The translations under genes were made by a program, and so were the position numbers. Below, one piece after another: positions 42,966-51,752 of a DNA stretch of 64,000 nt. Every line of letters starts with the position of its first letter. Position 1 is the stretch's first letter. The notes beneath the pieces are model-generated. The model was given only the letters and a program-made list of their open reading frames with translations. It was not told the DNA's origin and ran no database searches. Source of the DNA: Methanomicrobia archaeon (lineage in GTDB: Archaea > Methanobacteriota_B > Thermococci > Methanofastidiosales > NM3); contig JAUVXU010000006.1 of NCBI GenBank assembly GCA_030603445.1, positions 31,077-95,076 on the forward strand. Direction: 5' to 3'.

Positions 42966-43792
42966 AAGATCGCCTCTTTCACATCAGAAAGTGTTGTGCA
43001 TACTCGTGGAAAAAGCTGCTTTTTATAGAGCATACTTGTTATCTCTGCTACTTCAGGAGGTCTTACACCAATTTTGTGTAAGAAATCAACTTTAGAGAAT
43101 ACCTCCCTTGGAACACCATCCATGATCATGCGCCCATTTTGCATTACCAATACCCTGTCAACGTATTCTGCAATAATGTCTGTTTCGTGTTCTATAAGGA
43201 CTATGGTCATATCCTCCTCGTCATGAAGCTTTCGAATCACTTCAAATACATCGCGTTTTCCTCGCGGGTCAAGTTGCGATGTGGGTTCGTCCAGGATTAG
43301 TATTTTAGGGAACATGGTAAGCGACGCTGCAATTGCTACACGCTGTTTTTGTCCGCCAGAAAGATTAAATGGAAATGTATTCTTGTGTTTATCCATGCGT
43401 ACAACAGATAGTGCCCAATCTATCCTTTTCCTTATTTCATCAGGATCAATGCCTAAATTCTCTGGGCCAAAGGCAAGTTCTTCCTCAACAGTCATTGCAA
43501 ACAGTTGGGTCTCAGGATTTTGTAACACAATTCCTATATCCTCTGCAAGCTGGTGAGATTCATGCTTTTGGGTATCTTTTCCAAATACTTCGACGCTTCC
43601 TGTGATATTTCCTGTAATTGTATGGGGTATGATGCCGTTTAGGGCGTAACACAATGTAGATTTTCCACATCCAGATGGCCCTACAATACTTACAAACTCA
43701 CCTTTATCTATGTCGAATGAAATGTCATGGACAATATAGCGTTCAGAACTGTTATACTTAAATGAGAGGTCCCTGACTTTGATAGGAAGCAT
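42962..43792 (-). CDS. ecfA: ECF transporter ATPase EcfA, first copy
   Basis: 276 residues. Walker A GPSGCGKSTLCYALNGIIP, Q-loop VLQNPETQLFAMTVEEELAFGPENLG, signature FNLSGGQKQRVAIAASL, Walker B ILILDEPTSQLDP. It forms the heterodimer with the next ATPase. About 35 C-terminal residues (GVRPPEVAEITSMLYKKQLF) are the usual dimer-specific tail. First gene of the three. Confidence 0.92.
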   Translation of the reverse strand: MLPIKVRDLSFKYNSSERYIVHDISFDIDKGEFVSIVGPSGCGKSTLCYALNGIIPHTITGNITGSVEVFGKDTQKHESHQLAEDIGIVLQNPETQLFAMTVEEELAFGPENLGIDPDEIRKRIDWALSVVRMDKHKNTFPFNLSGGQKQRVAIAASLTMFPKILILDEPTSQLDPRGKRDVFEVIRKLHDEEDMTIVLIEHETDIIAEYVDRVLVMQNGRMIMDGVPREVFSKVDFLHKIGVRPPEVAEITSMLYKKQLFPRVCTTLSDVKEAIL

Positions 43793-43983
43793 AAACGAAA
43801 TAAATTAAAGACATTTATAAATTTATTCTAATCATTTCATTTTTGGATTATTTTATTAAATGCTTTAATAGGGCATATTCAACCACAATTTCGGCGATGT
43901 TATTTTTAAATTAAAAACATTTATATATTTTTAATAAAACTTATATGTGATTGGATTTGTGATTTTTTTATTTAGGAGATAAT

Positions 43984-44871
43984 ATGGACTACAATTTAGC
44001 GATAATAGGCAATGTAAACATCGAAACTGAGATGGATGCATCACAACTACCAGCTTCTGGAGATTTTTCTATTTCAAATATCTCGGAGCGTATTGGTGGG
44101 GAGGCTATGGATATTTCGATTATTAGTGCGCATTTTGGATTACATCCCTCCATATTTAGTTCAATTGGAATGGATGCTACCGGAATTTTGGAGATAATGG
44201 AGCGCTTTAAGATTGATTATTCAAAAATGGCGATAAGTGACGAAAAGACCGGCAAACATGTTCTTATAAGGACACCAAAAGAAACGTATTCCTTATTATA
44301 TGAAGGCGCTAACAAGCATATTCTCAGTCATGGTGTAGACTTAAATTTTCTAAACAGTGTGAAACTTGTTCATATATGCCCTTGTGATGCCAAAGTTCCA
44401 GAAAAAGTATTGCCAAAGATTAAAGATCCAATAGTTTCTTGCCAGTTTGACCCCCGATACCCCGATATATTTCTACGTCCTGAGGTCGATTTGTTGTTTG
44501 TTCAAGGAAGCGTGGCACTTGATTTTACAGGTGTAAAAGGATACACAGAAGCTGCCAGGTCGTTATGTGATAAAGGCCCAAAAGCTGTGGTAGTTAATGA
44601 TGGCGGAAGAACAGTGTACATTTATAGGACCGAAGATGAGGTAGACATATCCTTCAAATCACAAAGATCCTATGATGCTTCCCATTATTTCAATTCTTTC
44701 ATAGCAGGTTTCATTTCACGCTTTGTGAAAACCCTAAACTATAAAAGTTCAGCTTCTTTTGGTTTAGCATATCAATTTTTCACATATGACGCAGGAAGAC
44801 GCGTATTGCTCAAAGACGCATACGATGTTGAGGAACTTATGTATAAAATAGTGAGGTTAAACAATGAATGA
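43984..44871 (+). CDS. PfkB-fold sugar/nucleoside kinase-like protein with altered catalytic motif
   Basis: 295 residues. The N-terminal strand LAIIGNVNIETEMDASQLP and ISERIGGEAMDISIISAHFG follow the PfkB pattern (motif 1 near 35-50). Where motif 2 should read D-T-T-G-A-G-D-S-F, this protein reads D-A-S-H-Y-F-N-S-F (about residue 232-240), so the anion-hole GAG is absent and the catalytic Asp is Asn. Its 3' end overlaps the ribose-1,5-bisphosphate isomerase gene by 8 bp. A kinase making ribose-1,5-bisphosphate would be the expected partner, but this copy may be inactive or use unusual chemistry. Confidence 0.7.
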   Translation: MDYNLAIIGNVNIETEMDASQLPASGDFSISNISERIGGEAMDISIISAHFGLHPSIFSSIGMDATGILEIMERFKIDYSKMAISDEKTGKHVLIRTPKETYSLLYEGANKHILSHGVDLNFLNSVKLVHICPCDAKVPEKVLPKIKDPIVSCQFDPRYPDIFLRPEVDLLFVQGSVALDFTGVKGYTEAARSLCDKGPKAVVVNDGGRTVYIYRTEDEVDISFKSQRSYDASHYFNSFIAGFISRFVKTLNYKSSASFGLAYQFFTYDAGRRVLLKDAYDVEELMYKIVRLNNE

Positions 44872-45814
44872 ACATCTTATGGCCATAGCGCAGGATATTT
44901 CTACAATGAAAATACGTGGTGCCGGAAGGATAGCTGTAGCTGCAGCAGATGCACTGCGCATAACAGCGTTGGAATCTTCGGCCACAACATATGATTCTTT
45001 TGTGGGGGAGATTAAGACGGCTTCAAAGTATCTTGTTGGCATGCGCCCAACTGCAGTATCATTGCCTAATGCTGTTCGCTATGTTTTGTGGAGGGGAATC
45101 AATGAAGATATGACTTCTATTGAACCAACTCGTTTAGCCGTTATTGCGGCAGCTGAAGAGTTTATCTCAAATGCAAAAGACGCTTTGCGCTTGATAGGGG
45201 ATTTTGGGGCGAAAAGACTCCTTTCTGGAGACAAGATACTTACCGTATGCAACTCAAATGCCGCAATAGAGATCATAAAGCATGCACACAGGGATGGTAA
45301 AGACCTGGAGGTTTTCGCTATGGAAACCAGACCCAGATACCAGGGGAGGATAACTGCCAAGGTCTTGGCTGAAGAAGGCATAAAAGTAAATCTTATAATC
45401 GATTCGGCTGCCAGATATTTTATGAGGGATATGGACCACTTTATAACAGGGACGGATGCCATAACAGCCAATGGCGCCGTAGTAAATAAGATCGGAACTG
45501 CAATGGCAGCTCTTGCCGCACACGAGGCCAGGGTCAGAGTGATGGTGGCAGCAGAGACTTATAAGTTTCATCCTGAAACTATAATTGGCGAGCTTGTTGA
45601 GATAGAGGAAAGGCCATATGATGAAGTTGTATCTGACGATGCAAGAGAGGATTTGGGCCCCGTATCTATTAGAAACCCGGTATTTGATATAACTCCCTCA
45701 GAATATATCGATGTCATCGTTACTGAACGAGGCATAATTCCCCCTCAAGCATCTTTTTTCTTGCTTACGGAACTGTTTGGATGGCGCCTCACAGGAAGGG
45801 ATCCATGGGAATAG
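44864..45814 (+). CDS. Ribose-1,5-bisphosphate isomerase
   Basis: 316 residues of the eIF2B/MtnA-like isomerase family. AQDISTMKIRGAGRIAVAAADAL at the start, LTVCNSNAAIEIIKHAHRDGK with the catalytic Cys, AMETRPRYQGRITAKVLAEE and ITGTDAITANGAVVNKIGT with the catalytic Asp. It converts ribose-1,5-bisphosphate to ribulose-1,5-bisphosphate in archaeal nucleoside degradation, feeding type III RuBisCO. RuBisCO and AMP phosphorylase are not in the window. It is coupled to the PfkB-like gene by overlap. Confidence 0.88.
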   Translation: MNEHLMAIAQDISTMKIRGAGRIAVAAADALRITALESSATTYDSFVGEIKTASKYLVGMRPTAVSLPNAVRYVLWRGINEDMTSIEPTRLAVIAAAEEFISNAKDALRLIGDFGAKRLLSGDKILTVCNSNAAIEIIKHAHRDGKDLEVFAMETRPRYQGRITAKVLAEEGIKVNLIIDSAARYFMRDMDHFITGTDAITANGAVVNKIGTAMAALAAHEARVRVMVAAETYKFHPETIIGELVEIEERPYDEVVSDDAREDLGPVSIRNPVFDITPSEYIDVIVTERGIIPPQASFFLLTELFGWRLTGRDPWE

Positions 45815-45821
45815 TTTTTTT
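45815..45821 (+). terminator. Oligo-T terminator after the isomerase gene
   Basis: TTTTTTT immediately after the stop codon, followed by TATTATTTTAT. Confidence 0.5.
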
Positions 45822-45963
45822 ATTATTTTATCATTGTAAGTAAAGAAAACGATTCATACTCGCCAATATGCCACTAAAATAGAGAGCAGGCTCTATTTTT
45901 GGCTTAGAACTACAAAAAATTTTTAATTGTGTACTTCATCCATTTTAGTGGAGGGGGATACAA

Positions 45964-46593
45964 TTGAATGAAGTTATACTAAAAGCTTCAAGCAATAAGT
46001 ATTGCTATCAGAATCTTTCTGAAAAATATGGGGTAAATTTTAAAATTTTGAATGTGATGCCTTCTTTTTCTAAAACTATTGGTGCCACGTTATTGTTTGA
46101 ATTCTTCACTGATGATGTTGTGATTGAACAAATATTGGCAGATATAAAAAATTTTGACCATGTTTTTTTCGCAGAAGTGCAAAAAAATAATTCAGATGGT
46201 CATTTAGTTCTAGTTAAATCCACATATTCATTTCCTTGCAGTGTTTTGGCTAAATCAGGATGTTTCATAGACAAGGTAGAGTTCACACCCATGGGGATGT
46301 ACATAAAGCTATTGGTGGGTACAAACTGCCCATTTCATGAAATAATACAAGAATTTGAGGACAATGGGTTTGAAGTTAATATAATTAAAAAACAGAGTGC
46401 AGATTTGAAGGATGACCTTACTCCTCGCCAAAGGAAAGTTCTTACAGCAGCATTTGAAATGGGTTTTTTTGATGTTCCAAAACGTATTACTTTAAAAGAA
46501 CTGTCTGAAAGAGTGGGAGTATCGGCCTCAAGTGTCGATGAGATTATAAAGCGGGCTGAAAACAAAATACTATGCCGCTACTTCATGGTGTAA
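45964..46593 (+). CDS. HTH-10 (bacterio-opsin activator type) regulator
   Basis: 209 residues from TTG 45964, chosen because GGAGGGG ends seven bases upstream and no better in-frame ATG exists. The N-terminal 150 residues form a mixed domain with Cys at several positions (CSVLAKSGCF, GTNCPF). The C-terminal LTPRQRKVLTAAFEMGFFDVPKRI and LKELSERVGVSASSVDEIIKRAE is the HTH-10 DNA-binding domain of Bat-like archaeal regulators. Followed 2 bp later by the NifX-like gene, so the two are probably co-expressed. Confidence 0.82.
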   Translation: MNEVILKASSNKYCYQNLSEKYGVNFKILNVMPSFSKTIGATLLFEFFTDDVVIEQILADIKNFDHVFFAEVQKNNSDGHLVLVKSTYSFPCSVLAKSGCFIDKVEFTPMGMYIKLLVGTNCPFHEIIQEFEDNGFEVNIIKKQSADLKDDLTPRQRKVLTAAFEMGFFDVPKRITLKELSERVGVSASSVDEIIKRAENKILCRYFMV

Positions 46594-46594
46594 G

Positions 46595-46951
46595 ATGATG
46601 TCTTTGTTGGCAATTCCTGTTAAGGAGGATAATGATCTTGATTCTAAGGTTAATATGCATTTTAGCAGGTCTCCTTTCTTTTTTATTTACAATACAACAT
46701 CTAAATCGGGCAATATAGTGAAAAACACAGCTGCAAACAAACCCGGGCACGAAGGACCATTGGAAATACTTAATGGATTAGGCGTTACAAAAATTCTTTG
46801 TTCAGGCATAGGCTCTGGTGCTATCGACTTTGCTCAAGAACTTGGGATAACTGTCTGTTTTGGCCGTACGAAGACAGTTTCTGAACTAATTGAACGTTAT
46901 AAAAATGGGGCACTGGAAAACATTTTGGATGGCAGCGCCTGTAGAGAATAG
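46595..46951 (+). CDS. NifX/NafY-like FeMo-cofactor-binding-fold protein
   Basis: 118 residues. AIPVKEDNDLDSKVNMHFSRSPFF and LLxGLGVTKILCSGIGSGAIDF-type pattern (here LEILNGLGVTKILCSGIGSG) are the signatures of the dinitrogenase iron-molybdenum cofactor biosynthesis family. In organisms without nitrogenase these small proteins bind FeS or other metal clusters. No nif gene is near. It follows the HTH-10 regulator directly. Confidence 0.85.
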   Translation: MMSLLAIPVKEDNDLDSKVNMHFSRSPFFFIYNTTSKSGNIVKNTAANKPGHEGPLEILNGLGVTKILCSGIGSGAIDFAQELGITVCFGRTKTVSELIERYKNGALENILDGSACRE

Positions 46952-47326
46952 CTATAACTCGTTTTCTATTCTTTCTTTTAGGCACATCGTCTGATCTTCG
47001 ATATAACTAATCATTACCTCTTTTAACTTGGTTTTTTGTATTGAGGAATAGGTGAAGTGGTAACCTCTTCTTAATCCCTTTTTCTTTCGGATGATTAGCC
47101 CTTTACTCATTAGGCTTGAGAGTGCCTTTTGTATGGTGCTTCTGTGTTTTTGTGTTTCTTCTGAGAGTTTTATCGCAGATAGCTGATTGTCAAATAAAAG
47201 AAAGAGGATATTAGTTTCAAGTTCATTAAGTGTCAAGACGCCTGAAACTAATTCATTAATATCTATCCCTTCTATTTGTATACGAGAACAGAGATTTTTA
47301 TTGAGCCAATTTTTCATATTACTCAT
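46952..47326 (-). CDS. TrmB/MarR-like winged-helix regulator
   Basis: 124 residues. LNELETNILFLLFDNQLSAIKLSEETQKHRSTIQKALSSLMSKGLI is a winged helix; the wing RKKKGLRRGYHFTYS and a long C-terminal helix for dimerisation follow. The start overlaps the thioredoxin stop codon, so it forms an operon with it. Probably regulates its own operon or redox genes; ligand unknown. Confidence 0.75.
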   Translation of the reverse strand: MSNMKNWLNKNLCSRIQIEGIDINELVSGVLTLNELETNILFLLFDNQLSAIKLSEETQKHRSTIQKALSSLMSKGLIIRKKKGLRRGYHFTYSSIQKTKLKEVMISYIEDQTMCLKERIENEL

Positions 47327-47717
47327 ACCTTTTGATAAGTTCTATGAGTCTTTCCTTTGGCACAGCACCTATCATTTTGTCGATGGGTTTACCGTCCTTG
47401 AAGAGTATCGTCGTTGGTATGGACATGGTGTTGTACTTCATTGCAACACCCCTACTCTCGTCTACATTGAGCTTTGCAACAGTCACCCTGCCTTTCATAT
47501 CTTTTGCAAATTCTGCTACGGTTGGCCCAAACATCTTGCACGGCATACACCACTCTGCCCAGAAATCAACAAGAAGCAATTTATTTTCATTCAGCAACTG
47601 GTCAAAGTTTTCATCCGTTGCAATAAGGGGGTGGTCTGGGGCCGATGTTTTCTGTGTTAGCTCTTCCATTTTTTTTCTTTTTATCTCATCTACTGTGTCC
47701 AAATAATCACCAAGCAC
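47319..47717 (-). CDS. trx: Thioredoxin
   Basis: 132 residues. LLLVDFWAEWCMPCKMFGPTVAEFA carries the active site W-C-M-P-C near residue 56; cis-Pro region SIPTTILFKDGKPIDKMIG follows. The N-terminal 30 residues are an extra helical segment (YLDTVDEIKRKKMEELTQK). The called start is GTG 47717, with a GGTGATT sequence just inside it, so the true start may be slightly further downstream. Reduces disulfides in the cytoplasm. Confidence 0.9.
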   Translation of the reverse strand: MLGDYLDTVDEIKRKKMEELTQKTSAPDHPLIATDENFDQLLNENKLLLVDFWAEWCMPCKMFGPTVAEFAKDMKGRVTVAKLNVDESRGVAMKYNTMSIPTTILFKDGKPIDKMIGAVPKERLIELIKRYE

Positions 47718-47820
47718 AGGTAATTAAGAAAGTATATAAAGTTTACTGTTAGTTAATCATCAACTATGCACACATATTGGCGAAACACTTAATATGCTTT
47801 CTTAATTAATTATCAATGGG

Positions 47821-49044
47821 ATGCTTATGATACTTAGTGGAGGAATGGTATATTCGGCAGGCAAGTTCGTTCGTGCTGACATAGAGATTACAGATGGGAA
47901 GATAACTGCAATAGATGCGGACATAAAGGGGGAGGGCATTGATATGTGCAATTACGTTATCGTTCCAGGAATACATAATACCCATATGCATGCATCCTCT
48001 GTATTAATAAGGGGGGCGCCATGTACAGGCGACCTTGACGAATGGGTGCGTTCATTACTTTGGCGCTTTGAAAAAACTCTTAGCACAAAAGAGGCATATT
48101 ATGGTTCACTCTACAGCATGTGTCAGATGGCAAAGGCCGGAATAACTTATTTTGAAGATATGCATTTCCATGAACAGGAGGTCTTGCGTGCATGCACTGA
48201 TGTGGGGATGCGTGCTTCTCTAAGCGAAGCTATAATGGATATGCAAGAGTGGGATATTCCTTTGGCCACAGTAAAGACTTCGATTGATCTTGCAAGGTCA
48301 GCTAAGAATTTCCCCCTAGTTTCTGTTAAGATGGGCATCGTGTCCATTCGTATGGCAAGCCCGCAATTGATAGATGAATGTGCACATGCCGTGCGAGAGA
48401 ATCAAGGACTGTTTAAGGGATATCATATCCACCTCAATGAGGTTGCTCAAGATAAGATATATGCTTTACAAACATATGGAAAATCACCTGCCGCGGCATT
48501 TGATGATTTTGGAATAATTGGCCCAGGAGCGACTTTAGCGCATTGTGTGCATGTGAGTGGACAAGAGCTTGATTTGATTGCAAAGCGCGGAGCGATGATA
48601 TCTCATTGCTTGGGATCGAATCTGCGACTTAGATCAGGCATCGCGCCTGTGAACGAGATGCTTGATAGAGGAATTAGTGTTAGCATGGGCATTGACTCTC
48701 CTGCAATCAATGATGGTTTTGATATAATGAGCGATGCTAGATTTGTTGGATTATTCCATGGGCTTGAACCTAGCAAAGTTGCATCGATGGTGTTTGGCAC
48801 AAACGGGCTTTGCGTAGGCGACAATGCAGATATGGTAATGCTTCAAAAGAGCTCTTTTTTCCCATATAAGGGTCTGGAGGCACTTCTTGCTTTTGGCTGC
48901 AATTCCGGGGCTGTTGTGCATGTCGTAATTGACGGGAAATTTGTTGTGTGGGATAAAAAGATAACAACTGTGAATGAGGAAAAAATAGAGAAGAAGGCAC
49001 TGTCCATGGCCGAGAATGTATGGTCAAGGCTTGAATTGCTTTAA
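47821..49044 (+). CDS. 5'-deoxyadenosine/methylthioadenosine deaminase-type amidohydrolase
   Basis: 407 residues. Metal ligands H-x-H in PGIHNTHMHASSVL, His in GYHIHLNE, His in ATLAHCVHVS and Asp in MGIDSPAINDGFD mark the MtaD/SAH deaminase/DadD subgroup. Archaeal members deaminate 5'-deoxyadenosine, methylthioadenosine and S-adenosylhomocysteine to the inosine forms. The adjacent mtnA-like gene, overlapping it tail to tail by 21 bp, supports a role in salvage of SAM by-products. Starts ATG 47821 or 47827. Confidence 0.85.
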   Translation: MLMILSGGMVYSAGKFVRADIEITDGKITAIDADIKGEGIDMCNYVIVPGIHNTHMHASSVLIRGAPCTGDLDEWVRSLLWRFEKTLSTKEAYYGSLYSMCQMAKAGITYFEDMHFHEQEVLRACTDVGMRASLSEAIMDMQEWDIPLATVKTSIDLARSAKNFPLVSVKMGIVSIRMASPQLIDECAHAVRENQGLFKGYHIHLNEVAQDKIYALQTYGKSPAAAFDDFGIIGPGATLAHCVHVSGQELDLIAKRGAMISHCLGSNLRLRSGIAPVNEMLDRGISVSMGIDSPAINDGFDIMSDARFVGLFHGLEPSKVASMVFGTNGLCVGDNADMVMLQKSSFFPYKGLEALLAFGCNSGAVVHVVIDGKFVVWDKKITTVNEEKIEKKALSMAENVWSRLELL

Positions 49045-50067
49045 GGTTTCTATAAATGGTTGTGTGGCTATTCCTTTTTCTGTAACTATGGCTGAAATAT
49101 TATTTGCAGGGGTGATATCGAATGCAGGATTGTACGTATGTACTGATTCAGGAGCATTTTGTATGCCGTGCCAATAAATAATTTCATTGCCGTCACGTTC
49201 TTCTATCGGTATTTCTTCACCTAAATTACAGGAGAAATCTATAGTTGATGTTGGTGCAGCCACTATAAATGGGATGTTGTGGTGATAAGCAAGCACGGAC
49301 AAGCTGTAAGTGCCAATTTTGTTGGCCACATCCCCATTTGCGGCAATTCTATCGGCCCCAACGATCACTTTTTGTATCTTTCCTTGCTTCATAAGAAATC
49401 CTGCCATGTTATCCGTGATAAGTGTTGATGGTATGTTTTCATGTAAAAGTTCCCATGCAGTTAGTCTTGACCCCTGACAGAGGGGGCGTGTCTCGTCGAC
49501 ATAAATATGGATTTTCTTTCCTTCGGCGTATGCAAAACGAATAATGCCAAGCGCCGTCCCATACCCGACACAAGCAAGCGCACCTGCGTTGCAGTGTGTT
49601 AGGATGCTGTCGTTTTGTTCGATTAAAGCTGCTCCGTTCTTGCCAATCATTTCATTGTTTTCAAGGTCTTTGTCTGCTATACTCTTTGCATTTTCTTTTA
49701 AGAGATGCAGCGTTTTTTCTATCGGAGCTGATATATCTAATAATTTTTCTTGTGCCACAACCCCCCACTGGAGATTAACAGCTGTTGGTCGCGCCTCGGC
49801 AATAGCTTTCGCATCTTCTCTTAAGTGCATATAAAATTGTTCACAGTTCTCTTCTTTATGTTGGATTGCGGACAAGAGAACGCCATAGGCCCCCGCCACA
49901 CCAAGCGCGGGAGCGCCCCTAACACGCAGGCTTGTTATGGCCTCAATAAGGCTTTTTACTGTGACGCAGGTATGGATGACAAGTTTTGAAGGAAGTTTTG
50001 TCTGGTCTATCATCTTAACAGCGTCATCTTCAAAATATATTGTTCTTACTATTTTGCCGGTATTCAC
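49024..50067 (-). CDS. mtnA: Methylthioribose-1-phosphate isomerase family (MtnA)
   Basis: 347 residues. MIDQTKLPSKLVIHTCVTVKS, LRVRGAPALGVAGAYG, SILTHCNAGALACVGYGTALG with the catalytic Cys, DETRPLCQGSRLTAWEL and VGADRIAANGDVANKIGT with the catalytic Asp. It isomerises 5-methylthioribose-1-phosphate, and in archaea perhaps 5-deoxyribose-1-phosphate. It is convergent with the deaminase gene. A nucleoside phosphorylase that would link the two is not present in the window. Confidence 0.92.
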   Translation of the reverse strand: MNTGKIVRTIYFEDDAVKMIDQTKLPSKLVIHTCVTVKSLIEAITSLRVRGAPALGVAGAYGVLLSAIQHKEENCEQFYMHLREDAKAIAEARPTAVNLQWGVVAQEKLLDISAPIEKTLHLLKENAKSIADKDLENNEMIGKNGAALIEQNDSILTHCNAGALACVGYGTALGIIRFAYAEGKKIHIYVDETRPLCQGSRLTAWELLHENIPSTLITDNMAGFLMKQGKIQKVIVGADRIAANGDVANKIGTYSLSVLAYHHNIPFIVAAPTSTIDFSCNLGEEIPIEERDGNEIIYWHGIQNAPESVHTYNPAFDITPANNISAIVTEKGIATQPFIETLKQFKP

Positions 50068-50162
50068 AAATCTTCATCATCCTTGTTATTTTTATTTTTT
50101 GTCCCGTAATAGTCCCATAATAAGCATTTCAAAAATAATAGCCAGCTATTTTTTCATTGAAA

Positions 50163-50972
50163 CTACTTGATATGAAATATGTTTCTTAATACAAGTATTA
50201 TGAAAAATATACTGCCAGAAACTAGTACTATTGTTGCCCCTGATGCAAATCCTAGATAGTATGATATTGTCAAACCCAATGACGTATATATTGCGCCAAA
50301 AAGGATTGATATAATCATCATCTTCTTCACACTATGACTAAATAATCTGCTTGTGGTAGCAGGTATTGTAAGTAAAGCAATAACAAGAATTACTCCAACT
50401 ATTTTTATAAGTACTACAATAGTTAATGCTATAAGACAAAGCAGCAGGATGTAGAGCGCTTGTACGGGAAGCCCCATGACAGTAGAGTATTCCTCATCGA
50501 ATGAGAGTGCAAGAAATTCTTTATAAAACAGTGCCACTATAATAATAATTATCCCGCTAAGTATTGCCATTATAATTAAGTCTTGATGAGAAACAGCAAG
50601 AATATTTCCAAATAGGTAGCTAAAGAGGTCAATGGCGTACTCACTGCTAAGCCCAATAAAGATTATACCAAGCGCCATTCCTGTGGCCCATAATATTCCT
50701 ATTGTTGTGTCTTCCTGGAGTTTTGCTTTATGTTTTGCACCCCCTATAGCAGAGGCAGCTAGCAGCGAAAATACAATTGTGGACAGAGTGGGATTAATTC
50801 CACTATAGTAACCAAATCCTATGCCGCAAAAAGAAAAATGTGCTATTCCTCCGCTGATAAATACAAGGCGCTTGAGTACCACATAAACTCCAATCACACC
50901 ACAAATAACACTAGCAAGTATGCCAGCTGCAAATGCGTTTTGCATAAATTCATATTGCAATATCTCTATCAT
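50163..50972 (-). CDS. ABC-3 family metal transporter permease
   Basis: 269 residues from ATG 50972, overlapping the ATPase stop by 4 bp. Eight or nine membrane segments with FMQNAFAAGILASVICGVIGVYVVLKRLVFISGGIAHFSFCGIGFG, the ZnuB/MntB signature. It belongs to the cluster 9 metal-uptake group (Zn, Mn or Fe). The NikR gene divergent from this operon suggests nickel or cross-regulation by nickel. Confidence 0.9.
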   Translation of the reverse strand: MIEILQYEFMQNAFAAGILASVICGVIGVYVVLKRLVFISGGIAHFSFCGIGFGYYSGINPTLSTIVFSLLAASAIGGAKHKAKLQEDTTIGILWATGMALGIIFIGLSSEYAIDLFSYLFGNILAVSHQDLIIMAILSGIIIIIVALFYKEFLALSFDEEYSTVMGLPVQALYILLLCLIALTIVVLIKIVGVILVIALLTIPATTSRLFSHSVKKMMIISILFGAIYTSLGLTISYYLGFASGATIVLVSGSIFFIILVLRNIFHIK

Positions 50973-51733
50973 TCGTGTTCCTCCAAAACGCGATGCGGCA
51001 CACCATGTGCAATTAGGTCTATCGGGCATCCATATGCTTTTTCTATGTCCTCTCTTTTTATTTCTTTAGAGTCATGGTAATATATTTCTTGGTTTATGCA
51101 TGCTACTTTTTTTACATGTTTAGAAATGGCACTTAAATCATGGGAAACTAGGATAATGGTCATGTTTTTGTTTAGTTTTTTTAACAATGAGTAAAATTCA
51201 CTTTGCATATTGGCATCTATTCCAACATCCGGCTCGTCGAGAAGAAGTATTTTTGGATTGTTTATTAACGCACGTGCAATAAATATGCGCTGCTGTTCTC
51301 CGCCTGAAAGATGTCCTATCTCCTTGTCACTGTGTTTGGTCATTCCTACGACTTTTAGCGTTTGTAGAACTAGTTCATCATCTTTGCTACTGTAGCGTTT
51401 TAGAAACCCTTTTTTTCCACAAAGTCCCATGCGCACTACTTCAAATACACTGATGGGAAAATTGCTTTCATGATAGTTCTTTTGTGCTACGTATCCTATA
51501 TGTTTCCTGCTTCTGTTGGGGTCTTGTCCAAGAATCTTTACACGGCCATTATGGGGTTTTATTAAACCAATCATAGTTTTTATGAGTGTTGTTTTTCCCC
51601 CCCCATTAGGCCCTATAATACCAAGAAAATCCTTATTTTTCACTTGTAAAGATATATCTTTTAAAATTATGGATTCATTGTATGACACCCATACATGTTC
51701 TAAAGATATTACATCATCATGACTTGTATCCAT
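50969..51733 (-). CDS. ABC transporter ATPase, ZnuC-like
   Basis: 254 residues. Walker A GPNGGGKTTLIKTMIGLIKP, Q-loop YVAQKNYHESNFPISVFEVVRMG, signature GHLSGGEQQRIFIARALI, Walker B ILLLDEPDVGIDAN. Typical of the cluster 9 metal ABC systems. It is the middle gene of SBP-ATPase-permease on the minus strand, 19 bp after the SBP stop. Confidence 0.92.
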   Translation of the reverse strand: MDTSHDDVISLEHVWVSYNESIILKDISLQVKNKDFLGIIGPNGGGKTTLIKTMIGLIKPHNGRVKILGQDPNRSRKHIGYVAQKNYHESNFPISVFEVVRMGLCGKKGFLKRYSSKDDELVLQTLKVVGMTKHSDKEIGHLSGGEQQRIFIARALINNPKILLLDEPDVGIDANMQSEFYSLLKKLNKNMTIILVSHDLSAISKHVKKVACINQEIYYHDSKEIKREDIEKAYGCPIDLIAHGVPHRVLEEHE

Positions 51734-51752
51734 AATTGTATACTCACTTCCA

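Noticed and set aside
46595..46951. Nitrogen-fixation locus
   Set aside because: A single NifX-fold protein without nifHDK or nifB is not evidence of nitrogenase.
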